From Vanilla planifolia (Eukaryota; Streptophyta; Magnoliopsida; Asparagales; Orchidaceae): a stretch of DNA of 64,000 bases. Shown here piece by piece: positions 24,958 to 35,684 of the stretch (within the stretch, counting starts at the first letter, position 1; each line of letters begins with the position of its first letter). A model generated the notes under the pieces. It was not told the DNA's origin, did not search any database, and saw only the letters and a list, made by a program, of their open reading frames with translations. The translations under genes and the position numbers were made by a program. The stretch lies in the NCBI GenBank assembly GCA_023846275.1, contig JAIUJO010000144.1:315001-379000 (forward strand). Reading direction: 5' to 3'.

Positions 24958-26235
24958 GTGTGTGTGTGTGTGGGTGTATGTATACATGCTTTAAAAATGA
25001 TGCCAGTTGGGTATGTAACTTCTGATTGCAATATCATAGTTTGTACGTAGTGAGTGCATTTATTCAATGCAATGGGTTTTTCCTTGAATTTATATAACTA
25101 ATGTGGTTGTTTGTAATTCATAAAAACTATCAAGTTTAGCTTACCAACCTCCAAAGCATTCGAAGATATTTTCATATCCGAAGATATTTATCAAATTGGA
25201 CGTTATACCATTTAATGATCATGAAAATTGTTCATTGAACATTTCAATGGCCTTTTGATATTACTCAATTTTAAGATGCTAACATTGAGACTATCCATCA
25301 AATAGCTCGATAGCTTTCTAAAAGAACTAAATATTTAGCAAATTTTTATTTAATATTTATTTCATGGTCTAAATATTATCATATCATTATTAAACTAGTT
25401 ATCTATTGTCTGTTAAATAAACTAATTGGTATTTTATAGAGGTTTATTTTTGCAACCCAGTATGACCATTAATAAACTAAAGCATTAGATTATCCAATTT
25501 TTAATGGACTAGCCATCAGTCAATTATTGAATGTTTTGATGATTTTTAAATAGAATATACAAATGATTGCTGAGTTTAGACAAACAAATATTTATTGATA
25601 GAATGTTTAACATCTATTAGAAAACTAGTCAAATGTTTAATGCTTGATTAGAGAAATTTCTTTTAGCTAATCAATTTTATTTCTCATTTTATTTTAGTTT
25701 GCCAAATTTTCAAAAGCATAACAAAATGTAAAATTTTAAAAATCCATTAATAAAATGTTGTTTTAAAATTTAGGTTCATATTTTTGTTTTAAAAACTATG
25801 TAATAATTATTTTAATAAATACTTAACATATTTAAGCTACCTTATCTAGCTAATCATTCAAGAATCTAAAGTAATCATTCTCATAGTTCATATGAATATT
25901 TTTCTTATATTTTTCATCTAATTTGTATGCTTTTTCATCTAATTTTAATAAATACTTAACATATGCTTTTTCTTGAATAATATATATCTATGAACATATA
26001 TACATTTTTCAATAATCATTTTTCTTATAAGATTCATTACAAAAATTAACATTGAATTTGAATTATTTTTGAGTGACAAAAATTTTAATGTTATTTATGA
26101 TAATTATGTCAAGAGTTTCAAATCTAATGATTAATACCTTCCTTAGTTGAATAGAATATTCCTTTGGCCAGTTTCTTTTCTAATTGAGTGGTATATCTTT
26201 TAGTTGTCTATGTTGAAGTCCAATTTAGATGATAA
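21707..26235. repeat. Dispersed duplication, arm 2 (partner 1-2,390)
   Basis: Collinear with 1-2,390 but longer. About 22,100-22,680 and about 23,400-25,030 have no counterpart in arm 1, so each is either an insertion here or a deletion there. Outside these the match is easy to follow, for example 22,685-22,740 with 405-460 and 25,045-25,170 with 1,125-1,255. No gene is recognised; the ORFs at 22,049-22,234 and 24,601-24,807 are not shared with arm 1. Confidence 0.8.
24911..24971. repeat. (AT)n(TG)n microsatellite
   Basis: About 45 bases of uninterrupted AT dinucleotide are followed by ctgtgtgtgtgtgtgtg. It lies in the segment of arm 2 that is absent from arm 1. Confidence 0.95.
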
Positions 26236-29100
26236 TAAAGGATAAAATAGTTTGATATTTACTAATGATGAAGAGGAGATTACACTTGTGACTCTAATAA
26301 GTGATGATAAGATCATATTTACAATGATGTCTAACAAAAGAAAAAGTCCCATCTTTTAGATGGCTTCTCATTGAGTTTCTATGGCTATTAGAAGATCACA
26401 CAAATGAGTATTATTATAATGGTTAAATAATTCTTTAATGATAACTTTATATCAAAATGTTGAAAGGACATAGGCTTTATTCATCCTTGAAGTTTATGGA
26501 GCATCAAAACCAAAGAAGTTTAGGCTCATTAGCCTTTGCAATTTTACAAACAATGTAGTGACAAAAATTCTTGTGGTTAGACATAGGGTAATGCTTCTAA
26601 TTATCTTTGTCAGGGAGCAACTTGCTTTTGTGTTACACCATGCTATGTCTGATAATATTTTCTTGAATGAGAAAACAAAACTGTTTTGCACCTGTCTTCC
26701 TTCAAAGAAGGTTTGATGGTAACAAAGTTTGATGAGCATTAGTCTTATGATAAGAAAAACTAGAAATTTTGATTTGATATTCTTAAGCATTGGTAGTTCC
26801 TTATTCTTTTTTATGGTAGGATTAAGGCCTACATCACTTCACAAAGATTTGAGATTATGTTTAACATTTTTTATCTATCATTGATCCAAGTAACTGGGGG
26901 TTTTAGATTGGGATATGCTTTAGAAATATTAACAAAATTTGAAATTAGATATGGATCATGCTTATGATAAGCAAAGTTAGAATTTTGCATTAGATATTCT
27001 TCAACATTGCTAGTTCCTTTCACTTTGTTGTGGTTGGATTAAGCCTTATATCACCAAAGAAAGATTTAGGATTATCTTTAATATTTTTTATCTATCATTG
27101 ATCAAAGTAACTAAGATAGGGATGTCCCCTCAATCCATACCACTTTACTACTATATTTAAGTATCTTTTATGGCTTATTGGTATCAGTTTGATCATGTTA
27201 TCTCGATTGAGCATAGGAATTTCCCTTCTTCCTTGATGATTACACACCTTTTGTATGTTGAAGCATCATGATTTATGAACCATGAACTTGTTGTATAATG
27301 AAGAATATTTAGAGTATTATAGAGTAGTAAGGGCATCACACAGTTGAGCGATCAATCTAAATAAATTTAGAGTGTTATTTAGTAAAGGGATAAAGAAATG
27401 AAATTCATTATTATTCAAGAAGAAAATTGTGTGTCAAGGTGGATGGTCAAATCATTATTAATGGTGGCTGTCAATGCCATGATGAACTCAATGTTAACTA
27501 TTTTTCATACTTATTACCTAGTCTGCACCTTAATTAAAAGCTACATCATTACAAAATAAAACATATTGTTGTGTCATTTCTTGTGGAGTAGTTCAAATGA
27601 TAATAGTACAATAAACTATGTCTATTGAGAAATACAGCTCTCAAGGAATGTGTTAGACTTGGAGTTTGTAGGTTTTTGACCTAGTTGTCAAGGCTAATTG
27701 CAAAACAAGATAGGTTTGTGTTACTTAAGATGATAATTTACAAGTTTAGTACTTCAGAAAAAAAATACATTATGATAATAATACTTTTCATATGCCTTAT
27801 GGTGCATCTCATACATGTATGTCACTCAAAATTAGATCCCCTGTACGATAAACAATCTGGTATGATGAATTGTTGCAACAAATTTTGTTTCTTTTTTTTT
27901 TAATAATTTGCTTGGCATCCATCCTATTGCTACTAATACAAGCTAATTTAAAATGGATGTGGAGCATTTGATATTCATAGTAAAGCTAGTAAAGGAGCAT
28001 GAGGTGTCAGATCACGAAAGGATTTAGAAGTTATTCATGTCTAATTTTGTAATTTAGATTCTACATTCTCCTTAGGTTAAATTAATTCAAATGAATGCTC
28101 TATGCTTCACATTTGTTGAGGATATGGTGTTGGACTTAGAAACTATATACAATGACACGTATATGTACATCAAGGGAGGAGGTCGTGTGGGTTTAGAAAG
28201 AGATGATGCAACCTTAAGTAAACATTTTCCTTTGGAGATTAGCATTAAATCTACATCCTACATACAGCTAGCTTCATGCAAGTGGGATTGAGATATCTAA
28301 GCTTTGTCCTTAATGACATGATACTAATGAAGATGTGAAACATTATTTCTCAGAGTGGTATATCATAAAGAACTCTCCTTTAGTAGCTTCGTAAATGACT
28401 AATTCATGCTTGGTGGGATTAAGCATTGGGATGTCACTTCTATTATTCTATGAATGTGTAGGTGTCTATGACTTCTCATGTAGTCAAATGTACTGCTTTA
28501 TCTTTATTGTATCTCAAGAATAGCAAGAACTTATAGGTGCAAATAGAGAAGGTGCTTAATTTTGTTGCACATCAAAGGAGAAATCATATTATAGTTGCTA
28601 CTTTTTACAACTCTTTGATCATATCCAATGGAAGCTCTTGTTGTCTTGATCAGTAGTTTGTATCTCTTATTAGACTCGTCCAACAGGTTGGAATAAATTT
28701 AAATGTGATGCAGTTATGCATGATGACATAAATGTTAGATTTGGTACCGTTTCATGGGATTACATTGGTAGATCTATTACTATTCCCAAAAAAACTTTGG
28801 TTTCATATCCAACTACTACCATGGACATTGTTGCTATTCTAAAAGCAATGGAAAACTTTTGAAAGTCATACTTCCTAATGTCCAAGGAACAATGATTGAA
28901 TCCAATTACACAGTAGTCATTATTGTAGTTAAACAAATACTTTCCACAACAACAAATAATTGTTCCTAGGATAGTGCTTATCCCCCAAAAAGTGTGAAGG
29001 AAATTCTTTTAAAGACTAAGTTTCTCCTCATTCATTTTTTATATGGTTTTAATTGAGACATGCTAATGCCTTTCCGAAATCACTTCAATTTTATGTATTT
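26235..29100 (+). mobile_element. LINE (plant L1 type), 5'-truncated: RT through RNase H
   Basis: Frame-broken translation follows an L1 LINE ORF2 from the linker to the end. RT start: PKKFRLISLCNFTNNVVTK (about 26,505) and REQLAFVLHHAMSDNIFL (about 26,615). Middle: a segment near 26,935-27,110 with the MDHAYDK (canonical DxxKAFDxV) and FRIIFNIF pattern. C-terminal connection: INYVYWEI and DLEFVGF near 27,615-27,680. RNase H-like end: GWNKFKCDAV (about 28,688), TTTMDIVAILKAME (about 28,810), then in another frame VILPNVQGTMIESNYTVVII and VKEILLKTKF. Many stops and frameshifts make it inactive. There is no endonuclease or ORF1 part. From 27,415 onward it is included in the 2.7-kb tandem duplication. 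Confidence 0.8.
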
Positions 29101-30120
29101 AATGATTTTATATACGAACTTTGTTGAAGAATGTATTTTTTTGACTTTGGCTATTACCTTACCAAGGAACCCAATGACTTTGATTTCACATAAAGTGCTA
29201 ATGGAGTCCAACAAGTGACATCCACCAATTCCTTATTAGCATCACTTATGGTTAAGACTATTGTGGTACCTAATCATCTTCAAGACCCTAACTCTCATTC
29301 TTTATCAATTAAAACAACATTAGCAAATTCTTTTTGCAAAGATTTTTGTCATAAATTTAAAAATTTAACTCTGACTATGAGATATTTGTACCCATGATTG
29401 TCCCTCTTAATCTTTACTTCAATCTCGAAGGCCATCAAAAAAGGATCAAAATCCAATGATGTTATGCCATGATAATGTATCCAAAGCGTGGGATTGCCTT
29501 AAGAAATTTAACTTCTACAAAGTAATGATGCAGGAGGCACTACCAAGCTAGATAAAGCCAAACTACATGTTTGACAAAAAGATTAGTGTGGATAGTGTAC
29601 ACAAAATGGTAGGCCGATCAAGCCAAATAATGGTATTACTACGAGCTTTTAGCTACAACTTTAACATAGGCTATTGGAGCTAACATTTTTTTGGCAACTA
29701 AAAGAGGACTTTCCCTCCAAAGTATAACCATTAGGTGATTTAGATTATACTTTTTCAAATTACTAGACCCTTGGAGCTTATATTATTAATTATTATTAAT
29801 ACCTCACCATGCACGATCGGGAAATTATCTCTCTTACTGTCTTCCTTGGATGTGGTAGCCATGTCTCAAGCTGCCCCTTCTGAATCAAACCCTAATTCTC
29901 CGTCAGCTATTACCACCATTTTAAGACCTATATTACGATCAAAATTTGATATGGTGGAAATGAGTGATGCATCATATACACAGATGTTGTGTGATCAATT
30001 AACTTATCATGAAAAGTTAAGGAGCCGGGTGAAAGGCCACATCGACCTTCTACTTAAGAAATCCATCACATCAAGAAGTTAGGATTTGATGCATGTATTA
30101 GATTTAAAGTTAATTGGTTT
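27415..30120 (+). repeat. 2.7-kb tandem duplication, unit 1
   Basis: tcaagaagaaaattgtgtgt at 27,415 recurs at 30,121, and the two units align end to end with almost no indels (offset 2,705-2,706). The unit holds the C-terminal third of the LINE, its RNase H-like end and about 1 kb of unassigned sequence. Divergence by eye is about 1-2% in the centre and clearly higher toward both ends. Confidence 0.95.
29101..30120 (+). other. Unassigned sequence after the LINE, inside duplication unit 1
   Basis: Two frames without stops occur here: 29,215-29,397 (starts GTG, contains KTIVVPNHLQDPNSHS) and 29,771-30,082 (starts TTG, contains SDASYTQMLCDQL and HEKLRSRVKGHIDLLL). Both recur in unit 2. Neither has an ATG start or a recognised domain. 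The composition of the second, with a Ser/Pro/Asn stretch followed by a charged segment, could be a gag or ORF1 N-terminus of a retroelement, but I cannot confirm it. Confidence 0.4.
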
Positions 30121-32826
30121 TCAAGAAGAAAATTGTGTGTCAAGGTGGATGGTCAAATCATTATTAATGGTGGCTGACAATGCCAGGATGAACTCAATGT
30201 TAACTATTTTTCATACTTATTACCTAGTCTACACCTTAATTAAAAGCTACATCATTACAAAATAAAACATATTGTTGTGTCATTTCTTGTGGAGTAGTTC
30301 AAATGATAATAGTACAATAAACTATGTCTATTGAGAAATACAGCTCTCAAGGAATGTGTTAGACTTGGAGTTTGTAGGTTTTTGACCTAGTTGTCAAGGC
30401 TAATTGCAAAACAAGATAGGTTTGTGTTACTTGAGATGATTGTTTACAAGTTTAGTACTTTAGATAAAAAATACATTATGATAATAATACTTTTCACATG
30501 CCTTATGGTGCATCTCATACATGTATGTCACTCAAAATTAGAGCCCCTGTACCATAAACAATCTGGTATGATTAATTGTCGCAAGAAATTTTGTTTCTTT
30601 TTTTTGGATAATTTGCTTGGCATCCATCCTATTGCTACTAATACAAGCTAATTTAAAATGTATGTGGAGCATTTGATATTCATAGTAGAGCTAGTAAAGG
30701 AGCATGAGGTGTCAGATCACGAAAGGATTTAGAAGTTATTCATGTTTGATTTTGTAATTTAGATTCTACATTCTCCTAAGGTTAAATTAATTCAAATGAA
30801 TGCTCTATCCTTCACATTTGTTGAGGATATGGTGTTGGACTTAGAAACTATATACAATGACACGTATATATACATCAAGGGAGGAGGTCGTGTGGGTTTA
30901 GAAAGAGATGATGCAACCTTAAGTAAACATTTTCCTTTGGAGATTAGCATTAAATCTACATCCTACATACACCTAGCTTCATGCAAGTGGGATTGAGATA
31001 TCTAAACTATGTCCTTAATGACATGATAGTAATGAAGATGTGAAACATTATTTCTCAGAGTGGTATATCATTAAGAACTCTCCTTTAGTAGCTTCGTTAA
31101 TGACTAATTCATGCTTGGTGGGATTAAGCATTGGGATGTCACTTCTATTATTCTATAAATGCGAGGTGGCTATGACTTCTCATGTAGTCAAATGTACTGC
31201 TTTACCTTTATTGTATCTCCAGAATAGCAAGAACTTGTAGGTGCAAATAGAGAAGGTGCTTAATTTTGTTGCACATCAAAGGAGAAATCACATTATAGTT
31301 GCTACTTTTTACAACTCTTTGATCATATCCAATGGAAGCTCTTGTTGTCTTGATCAGTAGTTTGTATCTCTTATTAGACTCGTCCAACAGGTTGGAATAA
31401 ATTTAAATGTGATGCAGTTATGCATGACGACATAAATGTTAGATTTGGTACCGTTTCATGGGATTACATTGGTAGATCTATTACTATTCCCAAAAAAACT
31501 TTGGTTTCATATCCAACTACTACCATGGACATTGTTGCTATTCTAAAAGCAATGGAAAACTTTTGAAAGTCCTACTTCCTAATGTCCAAAGAACAATGAT
31601 TGAATCCAATTACACAGTAGTCATTATTTTAGTTAAACAAATACTTTCCACAACAACAAATAATTGTTCCTAGGATAGTGCTTATCCCCCAAAAAGTGTG
31701 AAGGAAATTCTTTTAAAGACTAAGTTTCTCCCCATTCATTTTTTATATGGTTTTAATTGACACATGCTAATGCCTTTCCGAAATCACTTCAATTTTATGT
31801 ATTTAATGATTTTATATACGAACTTTGTTGAAGAATGTATTTTTTTGACTTTGGCTATTACGTTACCAAGGAACCCAATGACTTTGATTTCACATAAAGT
31901 GCTAATGGAGTCCAACAAGTGACATCCACCAATTCCTTATTAGCATCACTTATGGTTAAGACTATTGTGGTACCTAATCATCTTCAAGACCCTAACTCTC
32001 ATTCTTTATCAATTAAAACAACATTAGCAAATTCTTTTTGCAAAGATTTTTGTCATAAATTTAAAAATTTAACTCTGACTATGAGATATTTGTGCCCATG
32101 ATTGTCCCTCTGAATCTTTACTTCAATCTCGAAGGCCATCAAAAAAGGATCAAAATCCAATGATGTTATGCCATGATAATGTATCCAAAGCGTGGGATTG
32201 CCTTAAGAAATTTAACTTCTACAAAGTAATGATGCTGGAGGCACTACCAAGCTAGATAAAGCCAAACTACATCATTGACAAAAAGATTAGTGTGGATAGT
32301 ATACACAAAATGGCAGGCCGATCAAGCCAAATAATGGTATTACTACGAGCTTTTTAGCTACAACTTTAACATAGGCTATTGGAGCTAACATTATTTTGGC
32401 AACTAAAAGAAGACTTTCCCTCCAAAGTATAACCATTAGGTGATTTAGATTATACTTTTTCAAATTACTAGACCCTTGGAGCTTATATTAGTAATTATTA
32501 TTAATGCCTCACCATGCACGATCGGGAAATTTGCTCGCTTACTGTCTTCCTTGGATGTGGTAGCCATGTCTCACGCTACCTCTTTTGAATCAAACCCTAA
32601 TTCTCTGTCATCCATTACCACCATTTTAGGACCTATTTTACGATCAAAATTTGATATTGTGGAAATGAGTGATGCATCATATACACAGATGTTGTGTGAT
32701 ACAATAACTTATCATGAAAAGTTAAGGAGCAGGGTAAAAGCCCACATCGACCTTCTACTTAACAAATCCATCACATCAAGAAGTTAGGATTTGATGCATG
32801 TATTAGATTTAAAGTTAAATGGTTTT
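30121..32826 (+). repeat. 2.7-kb tandem duplication, unit 2 (LINE end plus unassigned sequence)
   Basis: Second unit, ending at about 32,826 where unit 1 would run into its own repeat start. It contains the duplicated LINE C-terminus and RNase H-like segments (TTTMDIVAILKAME near 31,516; the VILPNVQ frame has acquired changes near 31,570) and the duplicated 103-codon frame at 32,476-32,787. That frame stays open but differs from its unit 1 copy at about 16 residues. Confidence 0.95.
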
Positions 32827-34784
32827 TAAAGTACCATGTGCCTTTACAAAAAACTTCAACTATTTTAATTAGCCATTCATTATTTCATAGATTAAAATTG
32901 TTTATGCTTAGACATGCGTGGATTAATCTTTTAGAAAAGAAGATGACTTCTGACAAGATTAACCAAGTTGAAAGACAAAGGTAAAGCACTAGGTAGCACC
33001 ACATGTGATAGTTGACTTGTTCATCATGTCTAGTGGCACTTTACAAAAAACAATGAATGCTTTAATATTTTGATGCCACTCGCCATGGTTTGAATCATTG
33101 CCACTCAATAATATGATTCTTCAATGACAAGCCTTCTTGGTAGTGAATGAAGATAAAAATGCATGGTTTCAATGATTGTGCCAACACTAAAGCAGGGACG
33201 ATCACATGTTCAATTGCATTACAAAGCAACAAAATTTCTAAGAAATGAGAAGTGTGGCATCAACAAGATAATTGAATGGGAACATGAAAATCTGATAGAA
33301 AAGAAGCAAACCGAAGAACTTTCTCCTTAAAAAGCTTTGGTTAGTTAACAAAGTCTTACAAATAATAATTTACAACACCAAGAGGTAGCCAAGCCATAAG
33401 AAGCACCGCCACAAAAAATAACTCTTGTGCAAAACCGGCCTAAAGCCAATCTAATCTCATTAGCCCGAAGAGATTTAAAGATTTTGAAAAAAGCAAAATG
33501 GGCCTAATTATGGATGAAGACCTTGGTTAGCATATACATGGCATGACAGCCGAAAAAGATCTAGAAAAATAAAACTGTAATACAAAGGATCTATTATGGC
33601 CTACACTTATCAACAAACCATTAAAATGGCTAAAAGTTATTGCACCTCACAAATCAAGGTTGTTGAGCATGACTCATGTAATCATAAAATATTTTTTGAA
33701 GATCTAAGATGGGATAGTCAACACATTGCATTCTTTAAATTTTTTACCATGAAGCAACACCTTGTTAATCACTTTAAAAAGTTATAATTTCACAACTAGT
33801 AGGTCACACTTGTAAGGCCCCATCATGTTGCATGCATAGGAATTTGTAGCATAAGGGTGAGGGTTTCCACCATGCATCAAACCATCTAGATGTAATAGCA
33901 CACTCAAACAACACGTGGCCATGTGTAATTTGCACCAAGGAAGTTTCACTGTGACATTAGCAAATATCATGGAAAATAAAGCTCCAAGTAGCAAGAAAAA
34001 TGTGACAATTTTACATTGTGCCATGTGAACTCTCTATTAGAGTGACAACTTATTCTAGCTTCAACTGTCCTAAGATATAGCAATGTTTAGAAAAAGCCAT
34101 GGAATTCAAGCACAAAATGTTGCATGTGAAGAATTCCAACACGTGGGACACTAGGATGATGCCATACAACATTCAACCAAATGGCAAGAACTTCGATGAC
34201 AAAGGCATTGGTAAAAGTACATTTCATGGCCAAACTTTCGCTACAAAGTGAGCAAAGTTGTACTTCACAAAGCCCCACACAGAGGAAAAAGTGTGGCACT
34301 TTGAACATGCACAATGATAAGTCTCCTAATTAGGCATCACCTTATACAAGAACCAACACATGGCAATGCTAAAAATAAAAAAAAAATGTTACACTACATC
34401 ACAAACCGCACTTAGGAGCTATGAAGAATTGCATATGACTAAGGACAAAGAATAACATGTGCAAACCATTGTGCAGATTACATCATCCAACTTTTTCTTC
34501 ATCATTGATGAAACCATGCCACAAATTAATACTTGCAAATTGCGTGTTGTGATAATTCCATCAATGTGGAAGGCTAGTTTTCTAATAAGACATCACCTTG
34601 TGAATGGACTAGTAATCGATGATGGAAACATCCTAAATGAATTTGCACTTTATGAACCCTAATACGAACATGCATTAGATGTAATAAGAAGTGCACGTAC
34701 TTGCTACTACATGTGCAAATAGTACACTATTTGTGTTGTATTGCACCCAGTGCTCTGCCACACATGCATGTACAATAATATCAG
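32827..34784. other. Less AT-rich stretch, no gene assigned
   Basis: From about 33,100 to 33,640 one plus-strand reading has few stops and contains VQLHYKATKFLRNEKCGINK and LISLARRDLKILKKAKWA. This looks formerly coding, perhaps a retroelement, but no family motif is clear. From about 33,780 to 34,680 the sequence is rich in words such as atgtggcatg, cacgtgg and ttgcacc, with minus-strand ORFs at 33,782-34,024 and 34,087-34,314 that show no domain. Confidence 0.35.
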
Positions 34785-35050
34785 GCTAAGGCTACAACCA
34801 AGCTTGCACAAACCCTATTACATAATGCACCATCCATTGTCACTTTGCTACTAGCTGCATTATGTTGCATATTTCCTCTAGTGGATTGTATGTTATGAAA
34901 ACTCTATCAATGAAGAAGTAAAGTCTTCTAAGAAACTATCACCATATCAAAGTGTTAGCAGCCTACAACTATAATATTTTTAAAAAAAGCTTTACACATT
35001 GTGAGCCTCATTAGTCATGCACACAGGATGTTGGGCACATATAAATCTCA
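34785..35050. repeat. Short member of the 47-kb/58-kb block repeat
   Basis: The stretch caagcttgcacaaaccctat followed by a gcaccatccat and ctagtggattgtatgtta run matches 47,170-47,290 and 57,990-58,100 at moderate identity. The stretch tcatgcacacaggatgttgg near 35,013 matches 57,910-57,925. It shows that the block occurs without a LINE next to it. Confidence 0.55.
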
Positions 35051-35384
35051 TATTTTAAGTGATAAAAATCTCTGCATTTTTTTTAGATAAATTTATGTTG
35101 CACAATAAAAAACTAAAAGTAATAATAACATGTTGCATTTAATTTATTTTTTAAAATGTTAAATTATTGATCACAAATTAGCATATCAATTGGTGTGCCA
35201 GATCATGTTGCATTGTGCCAGATCGAATGTGTCAGAATATTAACGAATTGGGTCAGACCTCTACCCACCGGGCAACAGCTTAATTCTCTAGAAGTTCATC
35301 AGTCATCACTTTGAATGGTCTACAGATGAGTGGGAAAGTTCAATACAAATTTTTTCGTCTCTCTTGATGGTATTCCTATGACTG
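35051..35384 (+). promoter_or_regulatory. Presumed upstream/5' UTR region of the kinesin 5' end
   Basis: The composition shifts from AT-rich (35,080-35,170) to mixed, GC-richer sequence (about 35,200-35,384) directly before the kinesin ATG, as is common for a plant 5' UTR. No clear TATA box can be assigned. An upstream ATG occurs at 35,379. The role is inferred only from position. Confidence 0.3.
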
Positions 35385-35508
35385 ATGGAGAGGATCTACG
35401 TCATTGGGCATGCAAGACCTCTTTCTCCTAAAGAGTTTCAAATGAGCCCTTGGAGGATCTCTGGGAATGCCTTCTTCCTTGTTAATCGTTTAGTCGTGTT
35501 TGAGTTAG
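35385..35508 (+). CDS. KIN7O: KIN-7O-like kinesin, exon 1 (start of motor domain)
   Basis: The exon starts at the ATG of ATGGAGAGG and reads MERIYVIGHARPLSPKEF, then QMSPWRISGNAFFLVNR, then LVVFEL plus one base, ending at a perfect donor (gtaagt). Plant KIN-7O motors begin with MERIHVAVRARPL, then a SPWRIS-like segment, so both start and family are well supported. The exon corresponds to the first beta strand and loop of the motor, before the nucleotide-binding P-loop. VIGHARPL replaces the usual VxVRxRPL, with histidine in place of a conserved arginine. Frame and splice phase join correctly to the exon at 35,595. It is about 17 kb downstream of tail exons of the same gene type, on the same strand. 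Confidence 0.8.
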
Positions 35509-35594
35509 GTAAGTCACCACCATCACCCCCACTCCTATAGATATATTGTTGCTCTAATGATCATCAAGACCTACACCTCTTTATTTCACCTTAG

Positions 35595-35684
35595 ATAGGG
35601 TTTTTGGGGAAGACTACAAGACGGTTGAAATTTTTGACACCCAAGCGAAAGATATTGTTACCTCCATTGTTCGTGGATTTAATG
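35595..35684 (+). CDS. KIN7O: KIN-7O-like kinesin, exon 2 (motor domain, before the P-loop)
   Basis: The exon runs from acceptor tttcaccttag to donor gtatgt and is 90 nt long. Joined to exon 1 across an 86-nt intron it reads FEL-DRVFGEDYKTVEIFDTQ and AKDIVTSIVRGFNG. In kinesins the next residues are TVFAYGQTNSGKT, the P-loop that binds ATP. That exon is not visible in the following kilobases, so either a large intron follows or the gene is broken here. The exon has no stop and no frameshift. The short phase-compatible intron with both consensus sites argues against a processed copy. Whether it is expressed cannot be judged. Confidence 0.8.

Noticed and set aside
26494-26790. 98-codon minus-strand ORF
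   Set aside because: It is the antisense shadow of the LINE reverse transcriptase that reads on the plus strand (PKKFRLISLCN, REQLAFVL).
34459-34662. 67-codon ORF as a possible small gene
   Set aside because: It begins with a non-ATG codon, shows no recognised domain, and lies in unassigned repeat-like sequence.
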